The translations under genes were made by a program, and so were the position numbers. This document shows, in pieces, positions 56,301 to 64,000 of a stretch of 64,000 nucleotides of DNA (positions are counted from its first letter, which is position 1; each line of letters starts with the position of its first letter). The DNA is taken from positions 85,941,646 through 86,005,645 of the forward strand of contig NC_133770.1 in assembly GCF_003597395.2 (NCBI RefSeq), read 5' to 3'. The notes beneath the pieces were generated by a model. That model saw only the letters and a program-made list of their open reading frames with translations, searched no databases and was not told the DNA's origin. Source of the DNA: Chelonoidis abingdonii. Lineage: Eukaryota; Chordata; Testudines; Testudinidae.

Positions 56301-59300
56301 AGATATGTACCAAGTCAAGGGCAGGTAGGCCAGTTGGTGCCATATGGGGGAAGAGTATGTCTTAATGCATCTGTGAAAAGGAACAGCTATGTGTGCTGAC
56401 TGCAGCTTACACGCTCACTGGCCTGTGAACTCCTAAAATACACAAGTCAGCACTGTAGATGGACATCCTCCTCCCTTAGCAATCTCACATTTTAGGGAGA
56501 GATCCTAGATCCTTGCATGAAAGTAAGGGGCTATAGCGGCCCTCTTCCTCCTCTAGTCCATCAGTGCAGCACAAGATAGGTATAGCACAAAAAAAAAGAA
56601 AAAAAAAAGAGAAAATGATGATGTTAGAAATAATACACCTTGACAGAGAGATGTTTGAAGCACGGACAGGAAATATAAATGGGATTTACATCCTGATAAA
56701 ATGCAAACAAATAGAACCGGGGCATAGTTATCCAAAATATAGCTATCTGATAGAGGGTAATATAGTCCCAGAGCCCTAATATTTCACCTAATCTACATGA
56801 AAGAAGGGACTTTTTAAACAGGATTTTGATGCTATTCAATGGAATTAACCCTGCAGGGCAGAAAATGCAGTTCAGGACAGATTGAATTTCAAGGCCTCAG
56901 AACTTAATTGGAAAGCAGTAATGGAAAAAAACCCCCTATTTTAGGATTATATAGGACCACAAATTAGATGGAAGTTTGAAATGCAAAAAAAAAAGGCAGC
57001 CAATGCTTTGGTTCTCTAGGGCATATAAAGTAACACCAAATATAGGCTAGAATCCAGAGGCTTCACCTCAGACAAAAGATAGGTAATAGTCTCACTCTGC
57101 TCAGGACTTGTGAGACCACACCGAGAATGCTATGATTATTTCTAGGTACAGATGAGCCAAGAGTCCGCAGATCTTCAAAATCTGGACCTGGGCCTGCAGC
57201 CTAGATAAAACCTCCCGCCCAGGGCTGTTTAGCTCTGAGTTCTGGTTTGGCCATTATCAAGATGGAGGGTAATCATATAATGAAAATCTAGCTTCAGGGT
57301 AGACCTATACTTGAAATACTGCAGTAGCACAGCTGTGCCACACTAAGTCTTCAGCATAGACACGAGCTATTGATTGATAATCCACTTTCCCGAGAGGCAA
57401 TAGCCTCTTCCATTGACCTAGCATTGTCTACACCAGGGGTTAGGGCAGGATAGCTATGTCTCTTAGGGATATGGATTTGTCACAGCCCTGAGAGAGGTAG
57501 CTATATCGATGTAAGTTCCTAGGGTAGACCACGCCTCAGATTCCAAAGTCTGGGGGTGTTCAAACTGGGAGGTTTGGTTTGGACCCATTTCTATCTCTAG
57601 GCTCCTTATTCCCAAAAAGATGTTAACAAATTGGGGAGAATTCAGAGGCCAAATAAATAGAATAACTGGAGAGAATGACCTCAGAGGAAAAATTAAAAGA
57701 GCAGAATATTTTGTCTGAATGACAGGAAGTATGGTCATGAGAATCAGCTACCTGTATATAAACACTGAGGAGTGGGAGGAGCAAGGGTGGCAATAATGAA
57801 GAGGCATGGAATGAAACTGAGCAAATGAAATGTTGGGTTGAATATTAAAAGACTATTTCCTGCCAATGAAATCTATTAGATGGTAGACTCCCAAGGAAAG
57901 TGGTGGAAACTACATTGTTTGAGTCATTTAAAATTGGAGCGTACAAAGCCCTGGAGAATCGATGTGGAAAACAATTCTGTCTTGGCAGGGAAATGGACGA
58001 GATGACTAACATCTCTGGTTTCGGTTAACTCTCTGACCTCGGCTGTTTGACTTTTTGACTAAGGCATGACTTTCTCATGGTCAGTCTCTCTTTTAATGCC
58101 ATCTGCCATATACACCTTCTATTCTGCTTTTTAATAAGAGGATGCACCTAATCTGTGCCTCTGTAATCCTTCTTTATTTTGCAGATGCCAGAAACTGCAA
58201 AGATTAATGAAGATTTTACCTGCTCCTTTATCTTCAAAAATACTTTGTCTATTCCCTTGGAAGAGTGCAAATTGCATGTGGAAGGACTGGGCATTTTTAA
58301 AATGGAAACAATTGATCAAGGGTGAGATTACATTTAAGATAATTGCGGTGCTTTGCATTAGATTAATGTATAACTTCTGCTGTCTGTAGAAATTTGTACA
58401 CTTTTAAAAAGCAATTAGGTACATCCGATAATATCTCCCATTGCCTTTATGAAGTCTATTGGCCCTAGTCAGACCTGATGCAAGCAGGTCCAATGCTGTA
58501 CAATGTATATCTCTGCATAGCAGCCCATCTAACCTTGGTTTATTCAACATATACAGCTGAAGAACTGACTTTCTTTGCCTTTTCCTTTCAATGACTTTAG
58601 CCTTATAAGAGGGTGGGATGGTCTACCAAGGAAAGTGGAGGAAGCCCCATCCCTGGGAGACACTGAAAAGAAACCTAGGGCTAAATACACAGGGCACTTA
58701 GGCATTGGCATGCCGGACTTCAAGACAGCCTGCCGCCTGATGGAGTCCACAGCCCCAAATTTAGGCACCTAGGCTCCCACCATACAATGCTTGAAGAGAG
58801 TTAGGTGCCTAAGAAGTTGATTCCCAGAAGCCAGCACACTGAGTGGAGAGCTACCTACGTGAGCAAGTAGGAAACGCTGAGGCTAAGTTCCACGCCTCTC
58901 AGGGTGCTCAGTGCCTGAGTCCAGGCTGGAGGGCGCATCCTCTCCTGGAGTTAGGTGTCTACACCAGGTGAGGTGCTTAGGTAGCCTGTGGCCTTGCAGC
59001 CAAAATCCAGAAAGAAAGAGCCCCACAGCCCATTATAGCTGATAGCCTAGTGGTCAGGGCACTCATCTAAAATGTGGGAAACCTAAGTTCAAGTCCCTGC
59101 TCCAAATCAGGCAGAGTGGGAATTTGAAATATGCCCCAGTCTGCAAAATTCCCCAGCAGTCCATTGTAAGGATTTAGACCAGTAGCATAGCTGGGGGGGG
59201 GAGCAGGGCAGCGGCCGCTCCCCCACTGAGCACAAGTGGCTCCTTGTCAATTTCTTGGTGCCTTTTTACTCACTCAGGGGAGTGATTAAAAAACAAGGTG

Positions 59301-60159
59301 CCACATACTGCAGTGCTTTTATTTTAGTCACCTGGCAGTGCTCCGGTTCTTCAGTGGCACTTTGGTGGCATTTCAGCGGCGGGTCCTTCAGTGCCGCCAA
59401 AGACACCCAGAGCAAGTGAAGGGCCCACTGCTGAAGACTCGGAGTGCCGCCGGGTGAGTAAAAGTGCCGCAGTGGGTGGCATCTTTTTTTTTTTGTTTGT
59501 TCGCTCCCCCTGTTCCCTCCACCTGGCTAAGCCACTGAATTTTAGACATGTTTTTGGAACACCTAATGGATCAGTCACAGAAGGCAAGATAGGTGGGGAA
59601 ATGCCTATTCTGAGAATCCTGCTGGGACCTAGGTGTGAATGAGGGTGCTGAGCAGGTTGGAGCACCGGGAGTTAGGCAGTTTTGTGTATGTGTACCTGCA
59701 GAAATGTAGGCACTAGTGTTAGGTAGAGCTCAGCGGTGCAGTGCCTAAACGTTGTCCTTTGGTGCCTAACAGCAACTGTAGATGCCTATGTCCCTTTGTG
59801 GATCTAGTTCCTAACCACCAATTGGCTCATTAGTTCATTCCCCACCCACCCACCACCCCCAATAGAATTTTTGTTGCACTTTACATTCAGGCTGCAGGAG
59901 ATACCAGCTCTATGTTGATTACGAAAGCTGTACTTAATTTGCAAAGAAACTGTTAGAAAGCAATGAATACATATAGCATTGTGTTAGTAATGGTCTTTTT
60001 CCCCCTCTTCTCCTTAGGGACATAATGCCTGGTAGGATCATTAAATCCCAAATAATATGTGCTCCAAATAGAACAGGAGAGAAAAAAATTGTAGCCAAAC
60101 TGACCTCTAACCAAGTCAAAGGAATATCTGGGGAAAAGATGATTACCATCACCGCCTAG
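44213..60159 (+). CDS. TGM4: Transglutaminase 4-like gene, 13 coding exons (exon 1 not found)
   Basis: Encodes a Ca-dependent protein-glutamine gamma-glutamyltransferase, which cross-links glutamine to lysine side chains. Spliced exons give about 688 residues, near the usual size for TGM4 (about 684 in human). Domains: N-terminal beta-sandwich (residues about 1-135, VRRGQ motif in the first exon found), catalytic core (about 140-440) with the triad Cys (GQCWVF, codon 48743-48745), His (FHVW, 50405-50407) and Asp (LDATPQE, 50474-50476), then two beta-barrels. The TGM4 assignment rests on exon-by-exon resemblance, especially NISTKAVGK and the short C-terminus. All introns are GT-AG and phases fit; no stops. 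TGM4 is a secreted seminal enzyme in mammals; its role in a reptile is unknown. The N-terminal residues are missing because exon 1 was not located. Confidence 0.92.
44396..44761 (+). other. TGM4 intron 2
   Basis: 366 bases between exons 2 and 3. No repeat recognised. Confidence 0.6.
44762..44868 (+). CDS. TGM4: TGM4 exon 3
   Basis: Acceptor CTATTTCCAG, donor GTAGAC. 107 bases, ends on a codon boundary. Encodes the second part of the beta-sandwich, ending NISNTSEKE. Confidence 0.9.
45420..45549 (+). CDS. TGM4: TGM4 exon 4
   Basis: Acceptor TTTGCTTAG, donor GTAATA. Encodes [12 protein letters not shown] and YVLFNPWCE, the end of the beta-sandwich and entry to the core. Confidence 0.93.
46100..46218 (+). 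CDS. TGM4: TGM4 exon 5
   Basis: Acceptor TTTTCTTCAG, donor GTAAAA. Encodes [20 protein letters not shown] and RPWNFGQ, start of the catalytic core. Confidence 0.95.
46219..47865 (+). other. TGM4 intron 5 with MITE and SINE fragments
   Basis: 47155-47330 has TTTACACTGCAATAAAAGAC on the left and ATTGTAGTGTAAATGTTTAC on the right, inverted ends of a MITE. 47365-47412 (AGTTGGTCCAATAAAAGATA) is the tail of a reptile interspersed repeat. The rest appears unique. Confidence 0.5.
47866..47973 (+). CDS. TGM4: TGM4 exon 6
   Basis: Acceptor CTCCAAAACAG, donor GTGAGT. 36 whole codons; encodes [16 protein letters not shown] and [12 protein letters not shown]. Confidence 0.95.
48599..48773 (+). CDS. TGM4: TGM4 exon 7 (catalytic cysteine)
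   Basis: Acceptor CTGTGTCTTAG, donor GTAAAA. Encodes [19 protein letters not shown] and [11 protein letters not shown]; the cysteine of GQCW is the active-site nucleophile. The following intron is only 132 bases. Confidence 0.96.
48906..49044 (+). CDS. TGM4: TGM4 exon 8
   Basis: Acceptor CTATATTTCAG, donor GTAACT. Encodes [20 protein letters not shown] and the start of the tryptophan codon completed in exon 9. Confidence 0.95.
49045..50397 (+). other. TGM4 intron 8
   Basis: No gene. 49840-50060 contains CCCAATCCAAAGCCTATTGA and similar low-copy reptile repeat sequence; nothing firmly classed. Confidence 0.35.
50398..50501 (+). CDS. TGM4: TGM4 exon 9 (catalytic His and Asp)
   Basis: Acceptor CTGCATGTAG, donor GTAGGA. 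Encodes [16 protein letters not shown] and [10 protein letters not shown]; the His of FHVW and Asp of LDATPQE complete the catalytic triad. Confidence 0.96.
50835..51055 (+). repeat. MIR SINE in TGM4 intron 9
   Basis: GGTGACCTTGGGCAAGTCAT then CTCTGGGCCTCAGTTTACCC and GTGTTGTGAAGACTAATTGA follow the MIR core and 3' region, ending near CACTACAGAAAGGCAAAGCA. Confidence 0.85.
51355..51460. repeat. Palindromic reptile repeat in TGM4 intron 9
   Basis: GGGCCTGATCCTGCAGTGCT, GTGCTGAGCACTGTCAACTC and the inverted GGGTGCTCAGCACCTCGCAG mark a fold-back repeat. Confidence 0.5.
51800..52051 (+). CDS. TGM4: TGM4 exon 10
   Basis: Acceptor ACTCTTTAG, donor GTGACT. Encodes [27 protein letters not shown] and [12 protein letters not shown], end of the catalytic core. 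Confidence 0.95.
52052..53192 (+). other. TGM4 intron 10
   Basis: Contains a palindromic low-copy repeat at about 52800-52975 (TTTTGGGTGCTCAGCTTGAG to GGTCACTTCTGAAAATCTGG). A 147-codon open frame at 52196-52639 has no domain and is not called. Confidence 0.45.
53193..53495 (+). CDS. TGM4: TGM4 exon 11 (first beta-barrel)
   Basis: Acceptor CCCGGTATTCAG. The donor chosen is GTGGGT at 53496, giving phase 1 and joining cleanly to exon 12. Encodes [11 protein letters not shown] and the first C-terminal barrel. This is the most diverged coding exon. Confidence 0.88.
53496..55546 (+). other. TGM4 intron 11
   Basis: A SINE-like fragment on the minus strand at about 53690-53770 (GTGCCTAGGAGCCCCAGTCG) and a hAT-like element at 55008-55348. 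The remainder is not recognised. Confidence 0.5.
55008..55348. mobile_element. hAT-like element in TGM4 intron 11
   Basis: Ends TAGGGATCTAAAAGTTTAAC and, in reverse complement, TAGGGATATAAATAACACTG. Flanks ATTGGAAC (55000-55007) and GTTGGAAC (55349-55356) are an 8-bp target duplication with one transition. GGTTA-rich subterminal repeats; GC-rich centre; no coding sequence. Confidence 0.88.
55547..55716 (+). CDS. TGM4: TGM4 exon 12
   Basis: Acceptor TTGTTGGTCCAG after a T run, donor GTAAGA. Encodes [15 protein letters not shown] and [11 protein letters not shown], end of barrel 1. Confidence 0.92.
55717..58184 (+). other. TGM4 intron 12
   Basis: Contains a palindromic repeat near 55915-56060, an A-rich tract at 56589-56612, and a MITE at 57295-57537. 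No internal gene. Confidence 0.5.
57295..57537. mobile_element. MITE-like element in TGM4 intron 12
   Basis: CAGGGTAGACCTATACTTGA at the left and TCCTAGGGTAGACCACGCCT at the right. Internal blocks CACAGCTGTGCCAC, GAGAGGCAATAGCC and GTCTACACCAGGGGTTAGGG are typical of a common reptile MITE. Confidence 0.6.
58185..58321 (+). CDS. TGM4: TGM4 exon 13
   Basis: Acceptor CTTTATTTTGCAG, donor GTGAGA. Encodes [20 protein letters not shown], the second beta-barrel. Confidence 0.94.
58322..60017 (+). other. TGM4 intron 13
   Basis: Contains TTAGGCACCTAGGCTCCCAC-type low-copy repeat sequence at 58740-58990 and 59640-59780, plus a hAT-like element at 59180-59539. Confidence 0.45.
59180..59539. mobile_element. 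hAT-like element in TGM4 intron 13
   Basis: Ends CAGTAGCATAGCTGGGGGGG and CCTGGCTAAGCCACTGAA; the right end in reverse complement (CAGTGGCTTAGCCAGG) mirrors the left. Flanks ATTTAGAC (59172-59179) and TTTTAGAC (59540-59547) are a likely 8-bp target duplication, though two extra bases follow the right terminus. Confidence 0.7.
60018..60159 (+). CDS. TGM4: TGM4 exon 14 (last coding exon)
   Basis: Acceptor TTCTCCTTAG. Encodes [20 protein letters not shown], then KMITITA and TAG at 60157-60159. The short C-terminus is TGM4-like. Confidence 0.94.
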
Positions 60160-60343
60160 GAGAATTATTCAATATCTTAACAGGGTGTCAGTCTTGGTCT
60201 TGCTGAATATGTACTAGAGATGGATGTCACTGGCACTTCCTGCCTCCTTGATTAGTGGATTATAGGCTATCGTAGGAGATAAGGTAATGTAAGTGGCTTA
60301 ATGGGACAGTTGCTTTGATTCTAGTTAATGGGGATTTAATAAA
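60160..60343 (+). other. TGM4 3' UTR with polyadenylation signal
   Basis: Sequence after the stop codon up to AATAAA at 60338-60343. A second AATAAA at 60851-60856 could be an alternative site. Transcript data would be needed to choose. Confidence 0.55.
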
Positions 60344-61144
60344 GATTGTTAAAATCTACTCTCACATGTATTAATGTCAGTTTATGATGATTAAGGACTT
60401 GTTTGATAAAGTGGGAATGGTTAGATTGTGGCTCACGTTGAGGTTAGCTTTTCCTTTTGTAACAATCACAAGCTTTGTGTAATGACAATGCCATTAGTAT
60501 CTGCACACTGTTTTGCCTTTTTAAACTCCCATGTTGGGTGAAGTAATGATTTATCTGTCAATTACTGTCATGTCCATTTTGGTGTTCCATGTATGCCTCA
60601 ATTCATAGGATGGATTGTGCTGTATCATATGTTACCGGACTGACAGTATCATGCACTGTTGTGGCTGATATGCAGGTATTATGCATTATTGTGCTCATTG
60701 TAGCATACCGTGAGGTTTCACCACACAGAACATGGCTTTTCTTAAAGAAACAACCTAAAACTGGATCCTAAGCAGAAGTCTTCTGAACAGTCCCCCTTTT
60801 GTTAACTGTTGGGTAAATTCTTTATAATTTGCACCTGCCTCTTTCATCACAATAAACCTTGTTACTCTCGGGTTCTGTAACTCCGTTATTGCTTCTTATT
60901 CCTATATGAATCTAGTGTGCTATAGCCAATGAACGTATATGAAAAGGCTTGGATTTTTGTGGCACTCTGGTTAAGACTTTCTCTCCTGGTGTGTGATTAG
61001 GCTCTAATTGATTTAGGCTCAAACCCACAGTGCTGTCTGTGCAGGCGAATCTAGAAGTCTGCCTCTGTGGTCCTCCTGGCACGACTGGAGCCTTACACCT
61101 GAAGTAACTGCTCATCTTGTAGAAGGAAGTGGATGGTCATTGTC
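60344..61144. other. TGM4 downstream flank
   Basis: No gene or clear repeat seen. Contains the alternative AATAAA at 60851. Confidence 0.4.
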
Positions 61145-61152
61145 TGTAAGAT

Positions 61153-61573
61153 GAGGGTGACCATATGTCCCATTTTGCCCGGGACAGGCCCCTTTTTAAG
61201 CCTTGTACTGACTTTTTTGGCAAAAGTGGGCATTTTTCCCATTTGCTCTTGCCGACTTGATCAGTTGACAAGAGCAAATGCCCATTTTTGTCAGGAAAGT
61301 GGGGTGCAATGCGGAGGAATGTGCAGGGGGGTGAGGTGTGATGCCCGCTCCGTGCAGAGCGGGGAGGCAGGGTTCCAGCGAGCAACGACCGCTTCACAGA
61401 GCGGGGGTGGCAGGGCTCAGGCGAGCAGCAACCCCAGCCTTGCCCGGAGGGCAGGCAGAGCTCGGGCCAGCCTCATGGGAGTGCGGGGGGGGGGGAGGGG
61501 GTGCAGCAAAGGGTGACCTCAGGCTAGTATCGTATGGTGTCCTGTTTTCCCTTTGGGAAATATGGTCACCCTA
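61153..61573. mobile_element. hAT-like element (AGGGTGACC ends)
   Basis: Left AGGGTGACCATATGTCCC, right GGGAAATATGGTCACCCTA, inverted. Flanks TGTAAGAT (61145-61152) and CGTAAGAT (61574-61581) are an 8-bp target duplication differing by one CpG-type change. Internal inverted GCAAAAGTGGGCATTT / CAAATGCCCATTTTTG pieces. No coding sequence. Confidence 0.9.
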
Positions 61574-61581
61574 CGTAAGAT

Positions 61582-61916
61582 GCTTTTATAGGGAGCTGGT
61601 AGAAAAATACCAGTTATTCTTCATGGGGAATTGGGGGGGGGAAGAAATGTATTTGTTAAAAGCTCCCAACTACGTTTACAGTGGGTTTTTTTTTAAATAA
61701 AAAAATGAAACCAAAATCATTTTACTTTTGAAAATGCTTTACTGAAAACATTTCTGTTTCTGGTTTTCCATTAAGAAAGTGGCAAGTGTTGTCAAAAATG
61801 AAAGTTTTGTTTGCCAAAAAGCCATTTTTCATCTCAATTACTTTGACAAAAAAATTCAACCAGCTCTGTTGCTATATTTGAAGGAATTGGCAACTACCAT
61901 ATCATTACAAAATACT
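61582..61916. other. Spacer between two hAT-like elements
   Basis: AT-rich, no feature recognised. Confidence 0.4.
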
Positions 61917-61924
61917 GCTGTAAA

Positions 61925-63634
61925 TAGGGTCACAATATTTCCTTATGCTAAATGTGGGACACCTAGAAAAATTACAGTTATTCAAGTGAGTTCAATAGCA
62001 ATCAATCAGAACCATGCAGTACAAACATTTAAATTAGTCAATTTGTTGAGCCCCCATTAAAGAGAAATACTGTATAGTTGGATTCTTTTTATTTACCTTC
62101 TTTCTTTAAGACTTTAGAGTTCACACAGGGAGGGGTGACACAAACACTCTATCTCCCTCCCCACAATCACATGGGGAGAGGTGACACACACACACTCCTG
62201 TACACCTGTGAAAATGACTGACCTGACCCATGCTCTCTGCCCACCATGCCTGACTAGGCCCCCGGGATAGACCTGCCTCGCCTGGTACCGTGTCTTCCCA
62301 AGGCAACACATGGGCGGGGGGGCAGACACGGTCACATGCCCCACTCCACAGATTTATGTCAGGGTTCACACCAGAATGTGGCCAACAGCAACCTTTCAGC
62401 ACTGTGTGGGAGGACAGGGACAGGAACTGCTTCCAGCTGCAGGGGATGAGGAGGCGGGAAAGGGATGACTTGGCCTATCTTTGCAGAGCTCATCTCTCTC
62501 CTGGCTCCCTGGTGGCTGGAAGCAGCTTGTCCCTTCCTGTCCGCACAGTGTTGAAAGGCAGCTGACATCTCCAGGCTGCTGTTGACCACCAACATAACCG
62601 GGACGCCTCCTGTCCCTGGGCTACAGAGCAGGCAGGAAGGGGTTAAGCCTAAGGATTCATTGTGCACCAGGGCTCAGGGAAGCTGACTTCAGGAATGTCA
62701 GCGAACCCAGACAGAGGGGGCTGAGCAGGGGAGGGTGCCTACGGGACAGAGCAGCCGGTGCTCCCTAGGGGCAGGACCCAGGGCCGGGGGGCAAATGAAG
62801 AGGGTGTTAAGCCCCAGCCTGAGGGCTGCTGTGGAGCCTGCAGGGTTAGGACACAAACAGGCTGGAGATTGCTTCACCCATCCCCCAGCTCCAGAGCGTA
62901 GCTGAGGGGCAGAGAGGCTTCCCCATACCAGCATGCTCTATGGGGTTTTGGCACATGCAGAGCTTGGCTCTTCCTAATTGCTGTGGCCAGTGCCCCAGGG
63001 CAGAGGGTCGTGGGCTTTCCTAGGGTCCTGGCCCAGCCAGAGGTGGGGCGGGGGAAGGAAGGAAGGAGCCTGCTGGCCCAGGGGTGGGGCGGGGCAGGTT
63101 CTCTGCACAGTGCTGAGATCGGGGTGTGCCCTGCTGAGGGGGGGGATATGGAGGAGCAGTGGGACTGGGCATGGGGGTGAAGGGTCAAAGCAGGGAGAGG
63201 ACAGTGAGAAGGGGAGTATGTAAAGGGCTGCCAGGTGGGCAGCAGAGGTGACACGTAACCGGTCACCACCGAGTATCTGCCCACACTCACCAGCCACCAC
63301 AATGCACAGCCAATACTGGCTGGAAATGGAACAGGGCCTTGCTGGCTGAGAGCCGGCACGCAGCAGGGGGAGCGTCCGGCCCCATGTGCTGCAGCTTTGC
63401 CCTGCCACCAGCCTTGCACACTCATCCCCATTGTCGGCCACTGGACCTCACCACTCGCGGGCGGGCAGCTGGCAAGAAGGGATCCAGCCAGCAGCAGGAC
63501 CCACCAGTACTCATGGGTGAGGAGAGAGAGAAAATACTGGACAATTTGCCCGTTTTTAAGAAAAAGTCAGGACACCTGCAGGAGGGCTTAAATATGGGAC
63601 TCTCTCTTTAAAAATAGGACATCTGGTCACCCTA
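61925..63634. mobile_element. 1.7-kb hAT-like element with perfect 8-bp target duplication
   Basis: Left end TAGGGTCACAATATTTCC, right end CATCTGGTCACCCTA. GCTGTAAA occurs exactly at 61917-61924 and 63635-63642. The interior is GC-rich with long open frames on both strands (for example 62874-63431, minus) but no transposase motif, so it is a non-autonomous relative of 61153-61573. Confidence 0.92.
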
Positions 63635-63642
63635 GCTGTAAA

Positions 63643-64000
63643 CTAGTTCAGTATTTAAAAAACCAAACCAAACCCACCATAGCTGAAGACCCACTCTCTT
63701 CCCCAATTAAATCTAGATTGTAAATAAAGTTTTTAACGTGCTGGGTCTTCCGGTCACACCAGCACAAAGTGTGTGTGGTGTCATAAAGCTGACAAGTGGA
63801 CTCCCTTTGACCCTGTTCCACTGTATGGTATATTGAACTTACTGGCACAAGCTGGACCAACCCTGAGGCTATTGTATGTAGCCATTAGCAGTCTGCCATG
63901 CTGAGGTTTGTCACTTACCTCAGACTGTAGTAAATCAGACCTCCAACAGACTCTGCACTGTGCTTCTAGGATTTCCTGTAATCTGATGGTGTGACTAATA
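63643..64000. other. No feature recognised
   Basis: Right edge of the window; no exon or repeat boundary can be supported. Confidence 0.35.

Noticed and set aside
62874..63431. 185-codon minus-strand frame
   Set aside because: Inside a non-autonomous hAT-like element with clear ends; low complexity, no transposase motif.

Overview
This is an intergenic-plus-genic window from a vertebrate nuclear genome. The repeat content (CR1 LINE fragments, a Tx1-like LINE, several class I endogenous retrovirus LTRs, many hAT-type and MITE-like elements) and a split, introned transglutaminase gene point to a reptile, most likely a turtle. The species call rests on recognising repeat families from memory and is an inference.

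Layout. 1-12310 is a 36-bp, telomere-like G-rich minisatellite. It is split into three blocks (1-239, 6582-9249, 10564-about 12310) by a degraded class I endogenous retrovirus (240-6581) and by a hAT-like element (9250-10563). The retrovirus itself contains two younger solo LTRs (3703-4487 and 5479-6553). 12417-15678 is a run of hAT-type non-autonomous elements, two of them with further elements nested inside. 16081-28252 is one old MITE that has received a CR1 fragment, an 8.7-kb Tx1-like LINE (17040-25753) and a non-coding LTR element (25818-28158). 28253-44212 holds scattered repeats (CR1, MIR-like, MITEs, two LTRs), one 669-base assembly gap, and no recognisable exon.

44213-60159 carries 13 coding exons of a transglutaminase that best matches TGM4 (prostate-type transglutaminase). 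All splice junctions are GT-AG, all phases fit, and the Cys-His-Asp catalytic triad is present. Only the short first exon was not found. It is the only intact host gene visible. 60160-64000 is the 3' flank with two related hAT-type elements, both with 8-bp target duplications.

Most notable observations: a G-to-A hypermutation signature in the retrovirus (tryptophan codons turned to stops, both RT active-site aspartates turned to asparagines); a minisatellite whose every repeat unit is a potential G-quadruplex and whose array has a roughly 966-bp higher-order repeat; and a palindromic, partly inverted 5' LTR. All mobile-element coding sequences seen are broken.
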